Part shown: positions 43,132 through 55,192 of the stretch, one piece after another | Layout of the letters: every line of letters starts with the position of its first letter | How positions within the stretch are numbered: the first letter of the stretch is position 1 | Source of the DNA: Trachythela sp. YZ-2020 | Lineage: Eukaryota > Cnidaria > Anthozoa > Malacalcyonacea > Clavulariidae | Direction of reading: 5' to 3' | Assembly (NCBI GenBank): GCA_016169945.1 | Contig: JADLSH010000395.1 | Location: 8,336,001 to 8,400,000, forward strand | Length of the DNA: 64,000 nucleotides | Position numbers and translations under genes: made by a program | The notes under the pieces: model-generated | Databases searched by the model: none | What the model was told of the DNA's origin: nothing | What the model saw: only the letters and a program-made list of their open reading frames with translations

Positions 43132-44182
43132 TAACTATATCTAAAAGGAAGATAATGAAAAATTTGAGAATTCCCATGTCCATGAACTATATATTCGCAC
43201 TACAATCACCAATAATAAAAGATATTTTTAACTATCCATGCTACAATGTTAATGAATGAGAATCTACTAATAAATACAGTAATACAGTATTTAATCTCGG
43301 CCGGAAAATACTATTTGCATCATTTTAATTGTTTACGAGAAATATAATCCATTCTATCTCTATCAGAAATACATATGTAATGTAATAAACATCTACATAT
43401 CATGAATATTAATATAATATAATATAATTGGGAAAGAAGTGTTAATACCTTTTGTTGTCTTGGCGATTTCATCTTCGAATTTCTTGGCGCCAAACACCGC
43501 CATATGACTTAACAGTGCTTCCATAATAACAGTTATATTTCCTTCTTTTCCTACAAAACTTCCACTAAAATTTTCTTGTAGAAGGAAATGTTTTTCCAAG
43601 TGGAAAAACGGTGAAACTACGACGTACGCAGCTGCATGTACGCGCTTTTATAGTATAAACTAAGAGACAACGATAAAACAATAAAATTGCAAAGAGAAGC
43701 AATGAGCTAAAAATGCGCATTTACAAAAAATATGTAGGTACAAACAGAGTAAGTAACTGGGAATATTTTTAAGAGAACTTAATTTGAATATGGAAACATT
43801 TGGAATGTTTGATAGCATAACATTACATAAGGATTTCCTAGTATGTGATATTCGAATTTATGCATCTATTTCACACAGAATTGGAAAAAATAGTATCAAA
43901 AGTAGTGGTACAAACATGTTACACACTTGTTAAAACCTTTCTGCCATCTATTTTGCAGCAACGTTTACTGCGTGTGGTAATACACTATAGAGTTTATATT
44001 AGATAAATTGTGTCAACCCATCTAATGACGTCATTTAATGTATTCATACATAAATTAGCATATTTTTCAACAACTAAATACGATGGACAAGGGAAACTAT
44101 GAAATTAAGTATTCCGTAGGCATGCTCTATAAATATAAGGAATAAAATTTTTCGTTGTCAATGTCCTTTAATTCATATTGTA

Positions 44183-44534
44183 AATTTCGCTACTAAATGG
44201 CCATTAGCTTACAGAAAACTGTTTCAGAGAAATAGAACAGTAAATTTAGAAGGAATACAAGGGAAACAGCTTGCAGGTGATGAGTGGGTTGAAGACCATC
44301 TTGTTTACCCAGTGAAAAAGTATGCCAAAGACCAAACATTCAAATTTGTTGGACCTGGATAGAAAGATGTATAAATCGCATGAGGCGTTCAACATTCACA
44401 GAACAAGAAGGCACTGTACACCTCCATCATTGTACGACCAACTAAAGGTAGCCCAGTTTGCTTCAAAGAAAGAGTGGTTTGTGGATAAAGGCTGTACTGT
44501 GGTTAATATATACACTTGTGGGAGAATACGTTAA
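44183..44534 (+). pseudogene. Possible DUF6589-like gene fragment, C-terminal part
   Basis: It starts directly at the right end of the hAT element. One frame reads AYRKLFQRNRTVNLEGIQGK, QLAGDEWVEDHLVYPVKKYA, up to the TAG at 44360-44362. The next frame continues LDLDRKMYKSHEAFNIHRTR, then LYDQLKVAQFASKKEWFVD. NLxGxxGxxxAxDExxE resembles the end of DUF6589-type proteins. It could be the tail of the gene whose front lies at 37.1-38.6 kb. Confidence 0.35.
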
Positions 44535-44933
44535 AAGAAGTAGAAGACCCTAGAACGAAGGGAAAAGAGGAATTACAGTTAGAATTTCTTTCCTTTCTTC
44601 ACAGAAATTTCCAAATTAAATGACGTAGCACGTAAATAACTATATGGACTGATGGGTAAGATTTTTGCAATTATTAGAGGTTCATATTACTTTACAAAAC
44701 ATATTGCATATAAACATATGATAGGGGATGGGGTAGCAAATAGAGTTTGGAATAGATAACATTTAAATGGACAGTAATTGGACAAAAAGGAGTTTTAAAA
44801 TCCATTTCCTATAATACATGTATAATATAACAAGAAAAGTCAATGTTCTCATTAGATTTTCAGGGAGTTTGATCATACAATCCCCAAGCATTTCCTTTTA
44901 TACACAAAGTGTATTGTACACATGTACCTGTGT

Positions 44934-46464
44934 CTATAGTTTTTCATACTTTGGGACATATGCATCAGAAGTCAACAGGTTATGTGCATGCTTGTACTGC
45001 TGGTCAAAATGTTCATGGTGCTTGAACATGCTAATTAAAGCAGTTCTATCACTATAATTGTAATATATGCAGCAAGTTGCAGGTAATCCATCACGACCAG
45101 CCCTTCCAACAACTTGTTGGTAGTACTCGTCAATACTGGTTGGCAACTTGACATGGACAACATATCTAACATCTGTTTATCGATGTCCATACCAAATGCA
45201 TTGTACATGTACATTGTACATGCATTGTACATGTACATACCAAATGCAGAATTTGCAATAGTTACATTTACTTTACCACTAATCCATTTTGAAAAGCTTG
45301 ACTCCTTTACACTCTCGGACAACTTACCATGATATTTCATACAGTTTAAGCCTCTCTTCAATAGTTCAGAGTTAATTTTAGTGACATAGTTTGGGATAAC
45401 ACAATATATTATGCCACATGATGCTTGATCTTTTATGTATGAACACAACTCCTCATAAAACTTGGTATAACATTGCCGATGCTTAACTTCAATCAAAAGA
45501 TTATTCCGGAAGACTGTTTCTCTCATAACTGTTACATTTCCTAACATTTCTTTCAGAACAGCCACTTGAACTGTTGCACTTAACAAACGTTTTGGACATT
45601 TAAGACTGCTCAGTTTCTGACATACAACCTTATATACTGGTCTAAATGTATCGCCCCAAGATGATATTGTGTGGGCTTCATCAAAAACAAGTCTTTGAAT
45701 ATCAATAGTTTCAAATATCTGCTTAAGGCATCCTTCATACAGCATTTCTGGTGTCGTAAAAAATTAGTTTAAATTCTGGTAATTTGTCTAACTGTTCATT
45801 TTGGACATTCAATGGTACACTCCCAGTGAATTTGCAACAGGAAATATTTAAATCTTGGCAACGAATCACAAGGTCGTCAATAAGGCTTTTTGTAGGTGAA
45901 ACAACAAGCGTTGGCCGGGTTGCAAGCACAGCTGGTAGCGTAAAAGTCAATGATTTCCCACCACCTGTTCCCAAAACTCCAAGAACATTTTCTGCTCTCA
46001 ATGTTGCAGTAATTATTTCTTTCTGAAGTGGTCTAAAGTTATCGAATCCAAATATTTGTTAAGTGTCCTGTTCAATAGCTCCTCTAAGTCATTTGAAACG
46101 GTGTTTACCCATTTGTCCAAATTGTTATTAGCAGATTGTAATCTGATATTCTCCAGAAGTTGACATTCAGTTTCTGAATAGACTGAAGTCTGATTTTCAC
46201 GTTCAACATTTTCGACGGCTCTCCCAACAAATCTTGACTGAACAACTATCGGGGCTTTACATTTTCCGTAATAAAAAATTTGGCCTTCATCCTCGCAAAC
46301 AAACAAAACAGATTTTGTGTCGCCTCGAACTCATGTACAACCATGTTTACTCCCTTCCCATTTAATATGAAAGACTTTACATTTTCAGGGTCAATAGGAA
46401 GAATTGATTTAAGTTTCTCAGTTAGCTTCAGAACTTTGCTTTCCCACTCTTCTAGCGCCACCAT
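44934..46464 (-). pseudogene. RecQ-like ATP-dependent DNA helicase, frameshifted
   Basis: Helicase motifs in order on the minus strand: FDNFRPLQKEII (motif 0), GVLGTGGGKSLTF (Walker A), SPTKSLIDDLV (Ia), VFDEAHTISSWG (DEAH box), LLSATVQ (III), GIIYCVIPN (IV), MKYHGKLSE, then ANSAFGM and QQVVGRAGRDG (VI). These define a RecQ-family 3'-5' helicase core. Frameshifts lie near 46040, 45745 and 45170. A 48-bp in-frame insertion splits the conserved FGMxIDK segment (45189-45248). An N-terminal region of about 130 residues (46464-46080) has no recognised domain. RecQ-type helicases unwind DNA during recombination and repair; this copy cannot make a full protein. Confidence 0.75.
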
Positions 46465-46469
46465 TTTGT

Positions 46470-48300
46470 GATAAAAAAAACTATACTTATGGGGGGAGGG
46501 GGGTGAAGTATAAAGTCCTGTAGGTGAAGTACCTGGCTCAGGATATGGCAGGCAACTGCTTCTCTCCCTAAATTTGATTTTCCTCCATATTTTATTTACC
46601 TTTATCTACCTTGGTGATAAGGTGTCCCAATAGTTTAGAAGCTATTGCTTATTTTTGGGCTTCCTTGCCACTTTTGTGTGAACATAATTATGTAATAATT
46701 TGTGGCTAAATAAAAAAAATGCAGTGTATTCGAAGTACACACCAGTGTGTAGTTGTTTCTTAAAAAACAGTATTTAATGAACACAGTGCTGTCTTGGTGG
46801 TATTTGATAAATAACACATCACCGTGTTGTTCAGAACACATTAACGTGCTGTGTTATAAATAGCACCTCAAGGCATGTTCTTCATTTCAGTCCATGGTTA
46901 TGGCAAGATTGTTTTTAGCCAAACTTATAAAGGTTAATGCAGTAAAAATATTAAAACATATGGAAGGTGCACGGCCAAGATAAGACATATTAAATTTGAG
47001 ATGTTATCTGACCAAATATTTTGAATGACGAGATTTCCCCTATTATACCTATAGCCTTAATAATAATATTGTAATATCGCTGTCAAACCTGTAAGCATGT
47101 CGGCTAGACTGAATGACACAAAAGAGGCGCCGGAGGCAATTTAGGACTTTGGAGGCAGAATTTTACAAAAGGGCACTGTGTTTTAACTTAGCAACCACAC
47201 AAAAAGGAAGCTTAAACTCAAATGCACAGTATAAACATATTTTCAATAACATTCTCAATAACCTTTAATGCCAATACCTCTCTCTGCTGTAGATGAACTA
47301 ATTGGCACAGACATACAAACGAAAAAAAAAAGCCTAATAACAGTCATAAAAATTTTACAAGAAGATCAAAAACACAACGAGAACAATGCGTGGAATGTTG
47401 TGAGTGGACAAAAGAAAATTCCAGCAGGATCACAAAATAATTCAAACTGAACGGAGAACAAAAGAGAATCAAGAGTTAATCGCTACTACATCTTAATCGA
47501 TACTGACAAGGACAAATGGAGTCAACCTATAACACCCAAACAGAACGGCACGAAAATCCACCTACAGTGCTGAAAATAAATATTTGGCTTGACAGGACAT
47601 GTGTCTGATCACTTTCAATTTTGGGCGGACATAACTTGACTTTAGTCGGACAAAAAACCAGTATCACTAAATTTGGTCGGACATTAATTTCAACATATTG
47701 TTAAAATCAAAATACGAAAGATTGAGGGCATGTTATGTTCTCATTAGTCATACATTTTCAATTTCTAAATTAATTTAGGCCAGTATTCTTATGTCAATTG
47801 TGATACGTTTGTGACTGCATAACCCAGAAATTTTTTTGCATCTATGAATTATTACTGTCGATATACTGTAAACATTGCAATGTTCCAAATAAAGTACATG
47901 TTTCAGGTTTGTGTTACTTTCAATTAACAAGAACGTTTACATATATATTGTTATTCATAAATATAGTATATATATCAACATGTATACATTTTTCTGTATC
48001 ACTTACTATTATCAGGTTGACACAGATATTTGCAGAACATTAAAAATAAACTTTTGCCTTTTCTGAATAAACATAGTTTTAGTTATTCTGAATTAGAATA
48101 CAGTCCGTAAAGTATACATGTACTTGGCAAAACTGATATCACAAACAACATAATGTCTATGTCACTAGACATTCATTAAAGTGTTACTAACAGTATTGTT
48201 AATCATATGATGTACTCGTACATCATTTGATTTTAGTCGTAGATAAAATCTCTCAATTGTAATTGCATTTTTAATTTATAAATTAAAAACACTTCAACTT
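46470..48300. other. No gene seen
   Basis: AT-rich sequence. A G-rich run lies at 46491-46504. A stretch at about 47580-47700 (GGACATGTGTCTGATCAC, TTAGTCGGACAAAAAACC) recurs at 53820-53900. Otherwise unremarkable. Confidence 0.4.
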
Positions 48301-48309
48301 CATTGTTTC

Positions 48310-50520
48310 TTACTCAAGTTCATCTCCATCTTCAAAAAGACTGTCAAGGTCTGAGTCTTGGTCACTCAGAAGTTCTTGTTGTTGAAGAGTTTCTTGGGTA
48401 TTACTGTCACTGGTGTCATCATTATCCGTATCACTATCAGTTATAGTTGGAGAGCTGGATGTGGAGCTGATTTCTGATGTAGGAATAACCTTTTTAGTGC
48501 TCCTTCTCTTTTTGTACGGTCTCTGTTCCTTCTGATTCGGCCTTCGTACTTTATCGTCATGCCCTGCCAAAACTGCACTGGTGGCATCATATTTCTTCAA
48601 AGGAGGTCCTTCTGTTGTTATTCTCAATATGCCTTGAAGAGTTTGCTGTGAGAAGGAAGCCCTTTTGGATGACTTCACTCCGCATTACTTGCTGGGAGAC
48701 TAAACAAGAGTCTAACAACCAGCAAAATGTTTTTCCAGTTAACAATCCTAGAAGAATGAAAGAGTTTGTACCATGTTGCCCGGTAATGTTGCTTAGCAGG
48801 CTTCAAGAACTGCACAGTATAATCCACCATGTCATGCCACTCTTCCTGAAGCTCTGGCTCAGTAACTTTCAAACCTTGTTGCTTTAGAGGCTTGTGAAAT
48901 TGCTTACAGAACTTAAGTATAGTAGTTTCAACATTCTCATCCATCTTATAGTTCTCATTCCACAGTTCACAATTGAGTAATGTGGCAACTTCAGTGAAAT
49001 CATCAGAACCTTCAAGACGACTCTCTATTGCCCCCTTTACCAAATCAATATACGTACCGGAATCTTTCTTCAAGCTATTCACTGCAGCATCAAATCCGGA
49101 GAGTTCCACTCCTTGGTAAGTAGCATCTTCTACCTTGCCCAAATAATACTTAACAATTCTTAGTTTTTGTGGTTCATTCTTCATTAAAGTATCAAGCTAC
49201 TTCTTTGCTTTTGACATGGAGGCAGACACAGCATCTACATCTTGAAATGCTGCTGATAGTGATGCTGAAGACTGAAGCAGATCAATAAAGAAACATGAAT
49301 AGACAAACATTTTCCCGTTTTTCCACTTCCTCAAATATCCTCTGAGTTTTGCTTGATCTTTTCGTTTAACAGAGTTATCACAACTTAAGGACTCTAAATG
49401 CTGCATGTAAATACCAAACTTATCTACAAGTAATTTTAACGCACACACTTTATGGAGAATCCATCTTGTACCACTAGCTTGTTTAGGCTTTAAGGAACCC
49501 TCTACAAATTCCAGACATTGCTTGTATGAACTGTGGAGTTCCTCTAATCCTCTCAAATTCTTTGGGCTCTTCTCATACAGTCAACCTCTTTGAAGTATGT
49601 CCCGTTTGAAGCATCCTTCAAAGCTAGCTCCAATCGGTGGGCAACACACCATACGAAAACAAACCAAGGAAATTATTTCCTTAGAATGGCTATCACCCCA
49701 CCTTTTTCTCCATGGTTAGTGCTTCAACCATCCCCTCCTAATCCAATTAGACTTGGTGGTGGCATACCAATATCAGAGAGTCCTAGAGATTCCAGTGCAG
49801 TCTTTATTCGACCAACTACCCCCTCAGCCGTGGAACTAGTTAAGTTCTCCAAGGAAAGAAAGCCCATCTGAACTTTTACCATTGGCTCTTGGTCATCATT
49901 GGCTGTGGCATCATCCAAGTTGGGATCAGGATCAAAATAGATGGCAAATACAGCTTCTTGCTCAACAACTGCACAATCAAGTTGTTCCATCAAATATGAC
50001 ACTGAAAAATTTTGCATTTGCAATGTCTTTTGAAAGTTGACTTTTCAGCTGGTCTGACTGATACGAAATAAAATTGGTTGCTGCAGTTTGGTTGCTATAG
50101 GTGGAACAATGCGAAACACCATGCCTTCTATAATTCTATTATCTTCTCATTTCGTCAATGGAAGTTCTTCTTTGACCACAAAATATGAAATATCGAACTT
50201 CCTTTTCATTTCTTGTTGTGGGCCGAGTTTGAAGTCCAACGTGGGTTGGTTTTTTTCTTTATTGATTGGTGTTTCTGGTTTCCCACTCTTTCGCCTAAAT
50301 AGATTGAGGGCTATCTTATGTATTTCATAATTAGCATGAGCAATCACACTGGTTACCTTGAAATTGGTGGAACCATCAATGGATTTCTTCAAACTCAGAA
50401 CAAACTTTACACTTCAGAAAAGAGCAATACTTCTTCCCACCAATATTTTCTTCCTGGTAGGTTAGCCAGGTATTGGCTTCATAGATGCAAGATCATTAGA
50501 TTTCTACCGTCTCTGACCTC
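48310..50520 (-). pseudogene. hAT-derived ZNF862/TTF-type protein remnant
   Basis: Read on the minus strand: a TTF-type finger region (NTWLTYQEENIGGKKYCSF, KCKVCSEF), SIDGSTNFKVTSVIAHANYE, VKVQMGFLSLENLTSSTAEG, IGLGGDG, then CVAHRLELALKDAS and LKPKQASGTRWILHKVCALK, ending in a basic/Ser-rich and finally acidic tail (DQDSDLDSLFEDGDELE). These are the landmarks of ZNF862-like, hAT-derived proteins (a hAT RNase-H fold with an inserted helical domain). In-frame stops occur at 49197-49199 and within 49640-49740, and there are several frameshifts (about 48677, 49560, 50030-50140, 50400-50520). No terminal repeats were identified. Confidence 0.65.
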
Positions 50521-50619
50521 CGCTTTCTCGTGTTCTTCTTGGCAGAATCGTCTGGTTTTTGCTTTCTTTCTGGAATTTCTAAATCTGGTTTCACTGCTTT
50601 TACGCTTTTGTGGTCCACC

Positions 50620-51033
50620 TTATCCTTGAAATAAATCTGTGATTTTAGCACCTGGTGTTTTTGTCAACTCATTAGTTTCCTTATTAACTTGTTCAGATTT
50701 CAGCAACAGTATAAAGTGATTTGGTTGATACCACCATCCAGATCTAGTATAAAAATTTCCGTCTCTAGACCACATAATATACACTGTGCTTTCTTGCGCT
50801 TGAACATATTCTGCAACTCGTGAGTGTACGATTCCATGGAGCAGTTTTCGGAATGCTAACAGAACATTAGGGTGGACTGAAAATATGGGCCTTGCAATAA
50901 CACTCAAATGAATCATTCCTGCCCATTCTTTTGTTTTGGAAGCAACTTGAGCCTCTGCTTGGATTGCTTTTGTAGGATTTTTTGAAATATCCCAAACGCC
51001 AATTCCTAACGTTGACAAGCAAATCGTAAACAA
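50620..51033 (-). CDS. OTU/vertnin-like gene, second exon
   Basis: Open minus-strand stretch: STLGIGVWDISKNPTKAIQ, AEAQVASKTKEWAGMIHLSV, IARPIFSVHPNVLLAFRKLL, then YIMWSRDGNFYTRSGWWYQP and NHFILLLK. The AEA..T....W..M.H...I..PI.SVYP pattern and the closing WQPNHFVPLL form the second half of OTU/vertnin-like proteins. The sequence continues past the stop at 50620 in another frame (KDKVDHKSVKAVKPDLEI), so a frameshift may link it to the downstream hAT-like text. Confidence 0.55.
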   Translation of the reverse strand: MFTICLSTLGIGVWDISKNPTKAIQAEAQVASKTKEWAGMIHLSVIARPIFSVHPNVLLAFRKLLHGIVHSRVAEYVQAQESTVYIMWSRDGNFYTRSGWWYQPNHFILLLKSEQVNKETNELTKTPGAKITDLFQG

Positions 51034-51049
51034 GGTCGCTTTACAAACT

Positions 51050-52404
51050 AGTGATCCAAGGATAGTGCAAAGTTTTAAAAGACAAATACTATGTTACATG
51101 GTTTATAGTGCGTAAGTAATTGTTACGAGGAATTTTTATTTGGCAATTATTTTTACCTTTACTATTTTTATTTGCCCTTGAAAATTGATGAAATGTGACA
51201 AGCTTTTGAAAAGCTAGCATGCCAGTTTTTCAACAAGTACACTTATCAATGAAAAGCTTGTAACATTTCATCATTCGTAATTCTAAATTTGCGATGAGTG
51301 ATTTATGTTTTTGCCAATATATTATAGTAAGCAGACAAAATTGTTTACGGTTACAATATTTGATTAGTTTTATTCAACTAATTACAAATATCATGTCACT
51401 TCGATTATTCAAATTTTTTTTATTATTTCATTTCATGTATAAAATAAAATTTTGATTGTAACTTATTACACAGACTACTAAAATAAGGTCTAAGCAAAAC
51501 TAGAAAGTATATAGAATGCATCATACATCATAGTTATATATACAGACGCATCCTCACCAAAATGCCATTCGCATTTGTAAACAACTGCCCCGTCGACAGA
51601 GATGTGTTCTTTTAATATTGCATAACAAATGTCAAATTTCAAAATTATGCAGTTCATACTACACTCTACTACTCTAGTGACTCCACAAATACACGCTCTA
51701 CGAGTCTACGGACAGAGTATAGCAACTTCTACTATCTATAAAATTCGCCAGAAACAATACAGTAGCCGTATTTATGAATTTTGTGTATAAATTGTATACG
51801 CAAGTGGACTTACCTTAGATCGCTGGTAAAACCAATGATGTATACTACAACTAACATATTCAATATTTACGGTATAAAGGCCAAAGGTATCTCATCGGGT
51901 CTTGAATCTTGTATTGAATTTTTTTATATATAACCAGCACCAACTGAACTACCAAGTCCAAAATATGTGACATGTTTGAGGCGAAACTTACGCTTCGGAA
52001 TTTATAAAAATATTGCAATAATGAATATTCGACCCATTCAGAAATTTCGTATTTCGTTCCGTGATATTATTAGATCAGTGGACTTGAACGCACATGTTCA
52101 TAGCTACCAGGGGAGTTAGCAACCCAATATTATATATAAAACGATTGTTATGATGTAGACGTTTAATACCGCAACCCAAATGGTGTTCGTAAATCTAATT
52201 AAACACTGCATGAATACAACCGAATTGAGCTATAAGATAACTTGAAAGTGCTTAAAAAAGTTTCAACCCCAAAGTTTAACAGATACGGTATTAATAGAGA
52301 ATCTTCGCAAACACCCCCCGGAAAGTTTACACTATGATGTATGTATGATAGCTCATGTGAATTTTCGCCCCTCATCACAATACTGCAAAGTTAAAAACTT
52401 TGCA
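51050..52404. other. Intron or spacer, no gene seen
   Basis: AT-rich stretch between the two OTU/vertnin-like exons. No coding or repeat structure recognised apart from short inverted segments near 51190-51260 (ACAAGCTTTTGAAAAGCT and ACTTATCAATGAAAAGCTTG). Confidence 0.4.
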
Positions 52405-52848
52405 CTAAAAACCACTGCTGTACGAGATTTGTAATTTGGGATGTTCTGCGTAAAATCCACTGTTCATTGAGAGTTCGAGAGCTGTTAGCAGACGGAGGTG
52501 ATGGGAAATCGAGTCATTTCCCATTAACAAACAAGAGACTGAGTTAAACAGACAATCACCATTCGCAGTTGACTTGTAGGCAATAAATCTATCAGAAGAT
52601 TGTGAAATATCATCAGGAATAAGAGCTTGTCCAAACTGGTCAACCTCTAAGTGACTGCCAATATGTATATTTGTTTTCCTGATCCAACGAGCAGTTGTTG
52701 AATATTTACTTTCAAGATTAAAGCAATGTGATTCCACATCCTTAGATGCTTGCAAAACGTTTTCTAGTTGCTTTAAATCAGATAGTACTTCCGCATCAGG
52801 GATATCCATCTTACTCTTTGAACATGACGTTGAAATGAAAGTTGTCAA
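52405..52848 (-). CDS. OTU/vertnin-like gene, first exon (OTU cysteine-protease motif)
   Basis: Minus-strand open frame with a predicted helical N-terminus (DAEVLSDLKQLENVLQASKD) followed by the OTU signature AYKSTANGDCLFNSVSCLLM and LRLLTALELSMNSGFYAEHP. In OTU deubiquitinases the Asp and Cys of the D-G-(D/N)-C motif form the active site; here both are present (NGDCLF). Only the first half of the OTU fold is encoded; the His box is not seen. The following exon at 51033-50620 fits the second half. ATG at 52848 is plausible. Confidence 0.6.
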   Translation of the reverse strand: MTTFISTSCSKSKMDIPDAEVLSDLKQLENVLQASKDVESHCFNLESKYSTTARWIRKTNIHIGSHLEVDQFGQALIPDDISQSSDRFIAYKSTANGDCLFNSVSCLLMGNDSISHHLRLLTALELSMNSGFYAEHPKLQISYSSGF

Positions 52849-53913
52849 TTTGATACGAATTGTTTAGGATTCCCCCAGTCTTGTGCGTTGAAATATTTTG
52901 ACCTTCCCCCCGGGAGGGCTGGAAGTTGGCTCTGGCTACCAAGTCATTTTATTTTGTGTTCAAAATCCAAATTAAATTCATTTAATATATTAGTATATAG
53001 CAAGTATTTTCCTTAACATGAAAACTAAATTTAGTTAATTTATTTAGTTGCCTGTGATAAAATTCAAGAGAAAAAAAAGGGGTTTTAATCACTGCTATTT
53101 GTAAGTCACAGGCCATTAAGTTTGGGACTTTTAACATTTGTTTACGTTTGATAATTACAAGTAGCGTCTGATAAAAATCTCAGACTGTCAATCATAAATT
53201 AGAAAGCGCTCTTCTCATTGGTCCATGTACGTCATGTACAATCACTAATTTTAGCCACTGTTTTAGCTTTGGAAGCAAGTTTAATTTACATGTTCGTTGC
53301 AAGCCCACGCAAATTGAATGCGAGTATTTACATTTTCCTCTATGGGTTAATGTACATCTTAGGTTTTTCTACATTTTGATGTAGTTTCTGTGTAGTTTCA
53401 TCAATTATTTCGTCGTAAATCATGCTTTGGGTGTCTATAGCGGACTGTAGGGTAATATATTATTTGTTGACAACAGTCGAAAGTTTGTATTTTTGCGTGC
53501 AGCGCCAGTTTTGTTTGTCCTATGGCTTTCGAGACTTGACAAGTGTCTAGCCATTCAGAAGCGACGTTACTTGACCGAGTTTGGTGTATCTACCTTTTTA
53601 TCAAATTTATAAAACTAAATGTAATAGTCGTGTGTTGCTCAGCAAGAGAAGCCCTTCCTTTTATGTTTACCCCTTTCAATACCAGACGTCTTCCCTTAAC
53701 GATTAAAATCGTCTGGCCTAGCAAATGTAAAATGCTACAAGGCCTCCTAAAATTATATAATTGCAACTTTTTGTGCAAAATGCAAATGGAAGTAACTTCG
53801 TATTTAATCAGACAATATATATTTTTGGACAGACCAATGTCCGATCAAAATTTTTTTTTTGCCGGATATTTGTCAAATTTAGTCGGACATTGTCCGATAG
53901 TAATTTGCGGCCA

Positions 53914-54404
53914 GCATCCTACGAATATGAGACCTAATACACAAAATGCCAACCAAAACCAATCAAGAGAAAGGCACGAAGATCCGCCTAGACGAGAAAA
54001 AAGACAACATCCTACGAATACGAGACCTGATACACAAAATACCAACCCAAATCAACCAAGAATAGCCATTCTGGGAGACTCTATGCTCAAGCATTTAAAC
54101 ACTAAGAGAATGCAAGCCAGACTACAAGATCATAAAGTCATCAAAACATTTCCTGGCGTGGGAACAGAAGAAGTGAAGCACTACATGGTACAAACTCTGG
54201 CTACGAACGCAGATAAGCTTATTGTCCATATTGGACAATACAAATTACCTACACAAGACAACTACAGACAATCTGATAAGATCAATGGAGAATCTTGGGA
54301 AATTTATCAAAGAACAAAACAATAATATTGATTTGATAGGGTTTGAAATCATCACACGGTCAGACGATCATAAATTGGCAGATAAGGTAAACACAATGAA
54401 TTAA
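53914..54404 (+). pseudogene. CR1-like ORF1 with SGNH/esterase-like domain
   Basis: A low-complexity basic linker with a repeated RPxTQNxNxNQxR pattern leads into PRIAILGDSMLKHLNTKRMQ and then FPGVGTEEVKHYM, ADKLIVHIG. GDS and the later H-x-G-TN segment are blocks I and III of SGNH hydrolases, as found in ORF1 of CR1/L2-clade retrotransposons. A one-base frameshift falls right after VHIG; the next frame reads TNYLHK, then NLIRSMENLGKFIKEQNNNI. Asp of the usual TND is Tyr. The 53540-53900 stretch upstream contains a partial element A and no clear gene. Confidence 0.65.
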
Positions 54405-54420
54405 ATTATGCGAAAATCAA

Positions 54421-54910
54421 AATCTTCGAAAAACTTATATACAAACAATTGAGTCGATTTTGAGCAAATTTGTTGTGGAGTTCTGCAAGGGTCAAACTTA
54501 GGACCTTTACTTTTCCTGATTTATATCAATGACTTGTCAAACTGTTTGACAATCACAGAAGCATTGATGTTTGCTGATGATACTAATCTATGCTGTAACG
54601 GGAAATCATCAGTGGATATTGAGCAGAAAATCAATATAGACCTTGACAAAATCAACAAATGGCTAATTTCGAACAAATTAACATTAAATACTAAAAAAAA
54701 AGGAATACATGATCATTGGTTCCCAGAATAGGCTTAACAATGTACTTTAAAAATCCAGAAATTCTTATTGGGGACCATAAGATAGAGAGAGTCGCACACA
54801 AATAATTTCTTGGTGTAATTGTGGACGAGAATCTCAACTGGTACAAACATATTGACACTCAATGCAAAAAAAGTTCACAAAACATTGCTGATTCAAACAA
54901 CTTTTAAAAG
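54421..54910 (+). pseudogene. CR1-like ORF2 remnant (RT with internal deletion)
   Basis: KIFEKLIYKQL (RT motif 3 region) is followed within 30 bases by CGVLQGSNLGPLLFLIYIND and the catalytic FADD (MFADDTNLCCNG), then KINKWLISNKLTLNTKK. Roughly 100 residues between the first two blocks are deleted. After the stop at 54731 the frame resumes as FLGVIVDENLNWYKHIDTQ. It belongs with the ORF1 fragment just upstream. Confidence 0.75.
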
Positions 54911-55192
54911 CCCTTTGATCTTGGCTAAGGGAATGTGCAGATTGATGCATTTAATAACATCTTGTTTTATCTTATTATATTACTTATCTGTAAATAGTGT
55001 AATCCACTTGATTTTGCACAACACTTGGGCTTCACGCTTGGGTCTTTTAGTCTTGCTTTATCAGCACTGCAGCTGCAGATCCTCTTGTTGTCCATCTTGT
55101 TCGAGATAGATTTTTCAATCTCAGAATGACCAGAGACACGTTTAGGACTGACGCCACCTAGAACATAAAAATCTTCACAAAGATCTTGTGCA

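Larger units (their letters stand above)
39300..44171. mobile_element. hAT DNA transposon with terminal inverted repeats
   Basis: The left end TTAAAGGACATTGGCGACGA AAATTTTTATT and the right end (reverse complement of 44140-44171: TTAAAGGACATTGACAACGA AAAATTTTATT) match over about 33 bp. A second inverted match lies further in (GACGTCATTAGATGGGTT at about 39499-39516 and its complement near 44018). Between them lies a minus-strand hAT transposase pseudogene. The 8-bp target duplication expected of hAT elements is not evident. Stretches 39540-41130 and 43140-44100 have no further recognised gene; a short minus-strand open stretch at 43393-43599 is unassigned. Confidence 0.7.
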
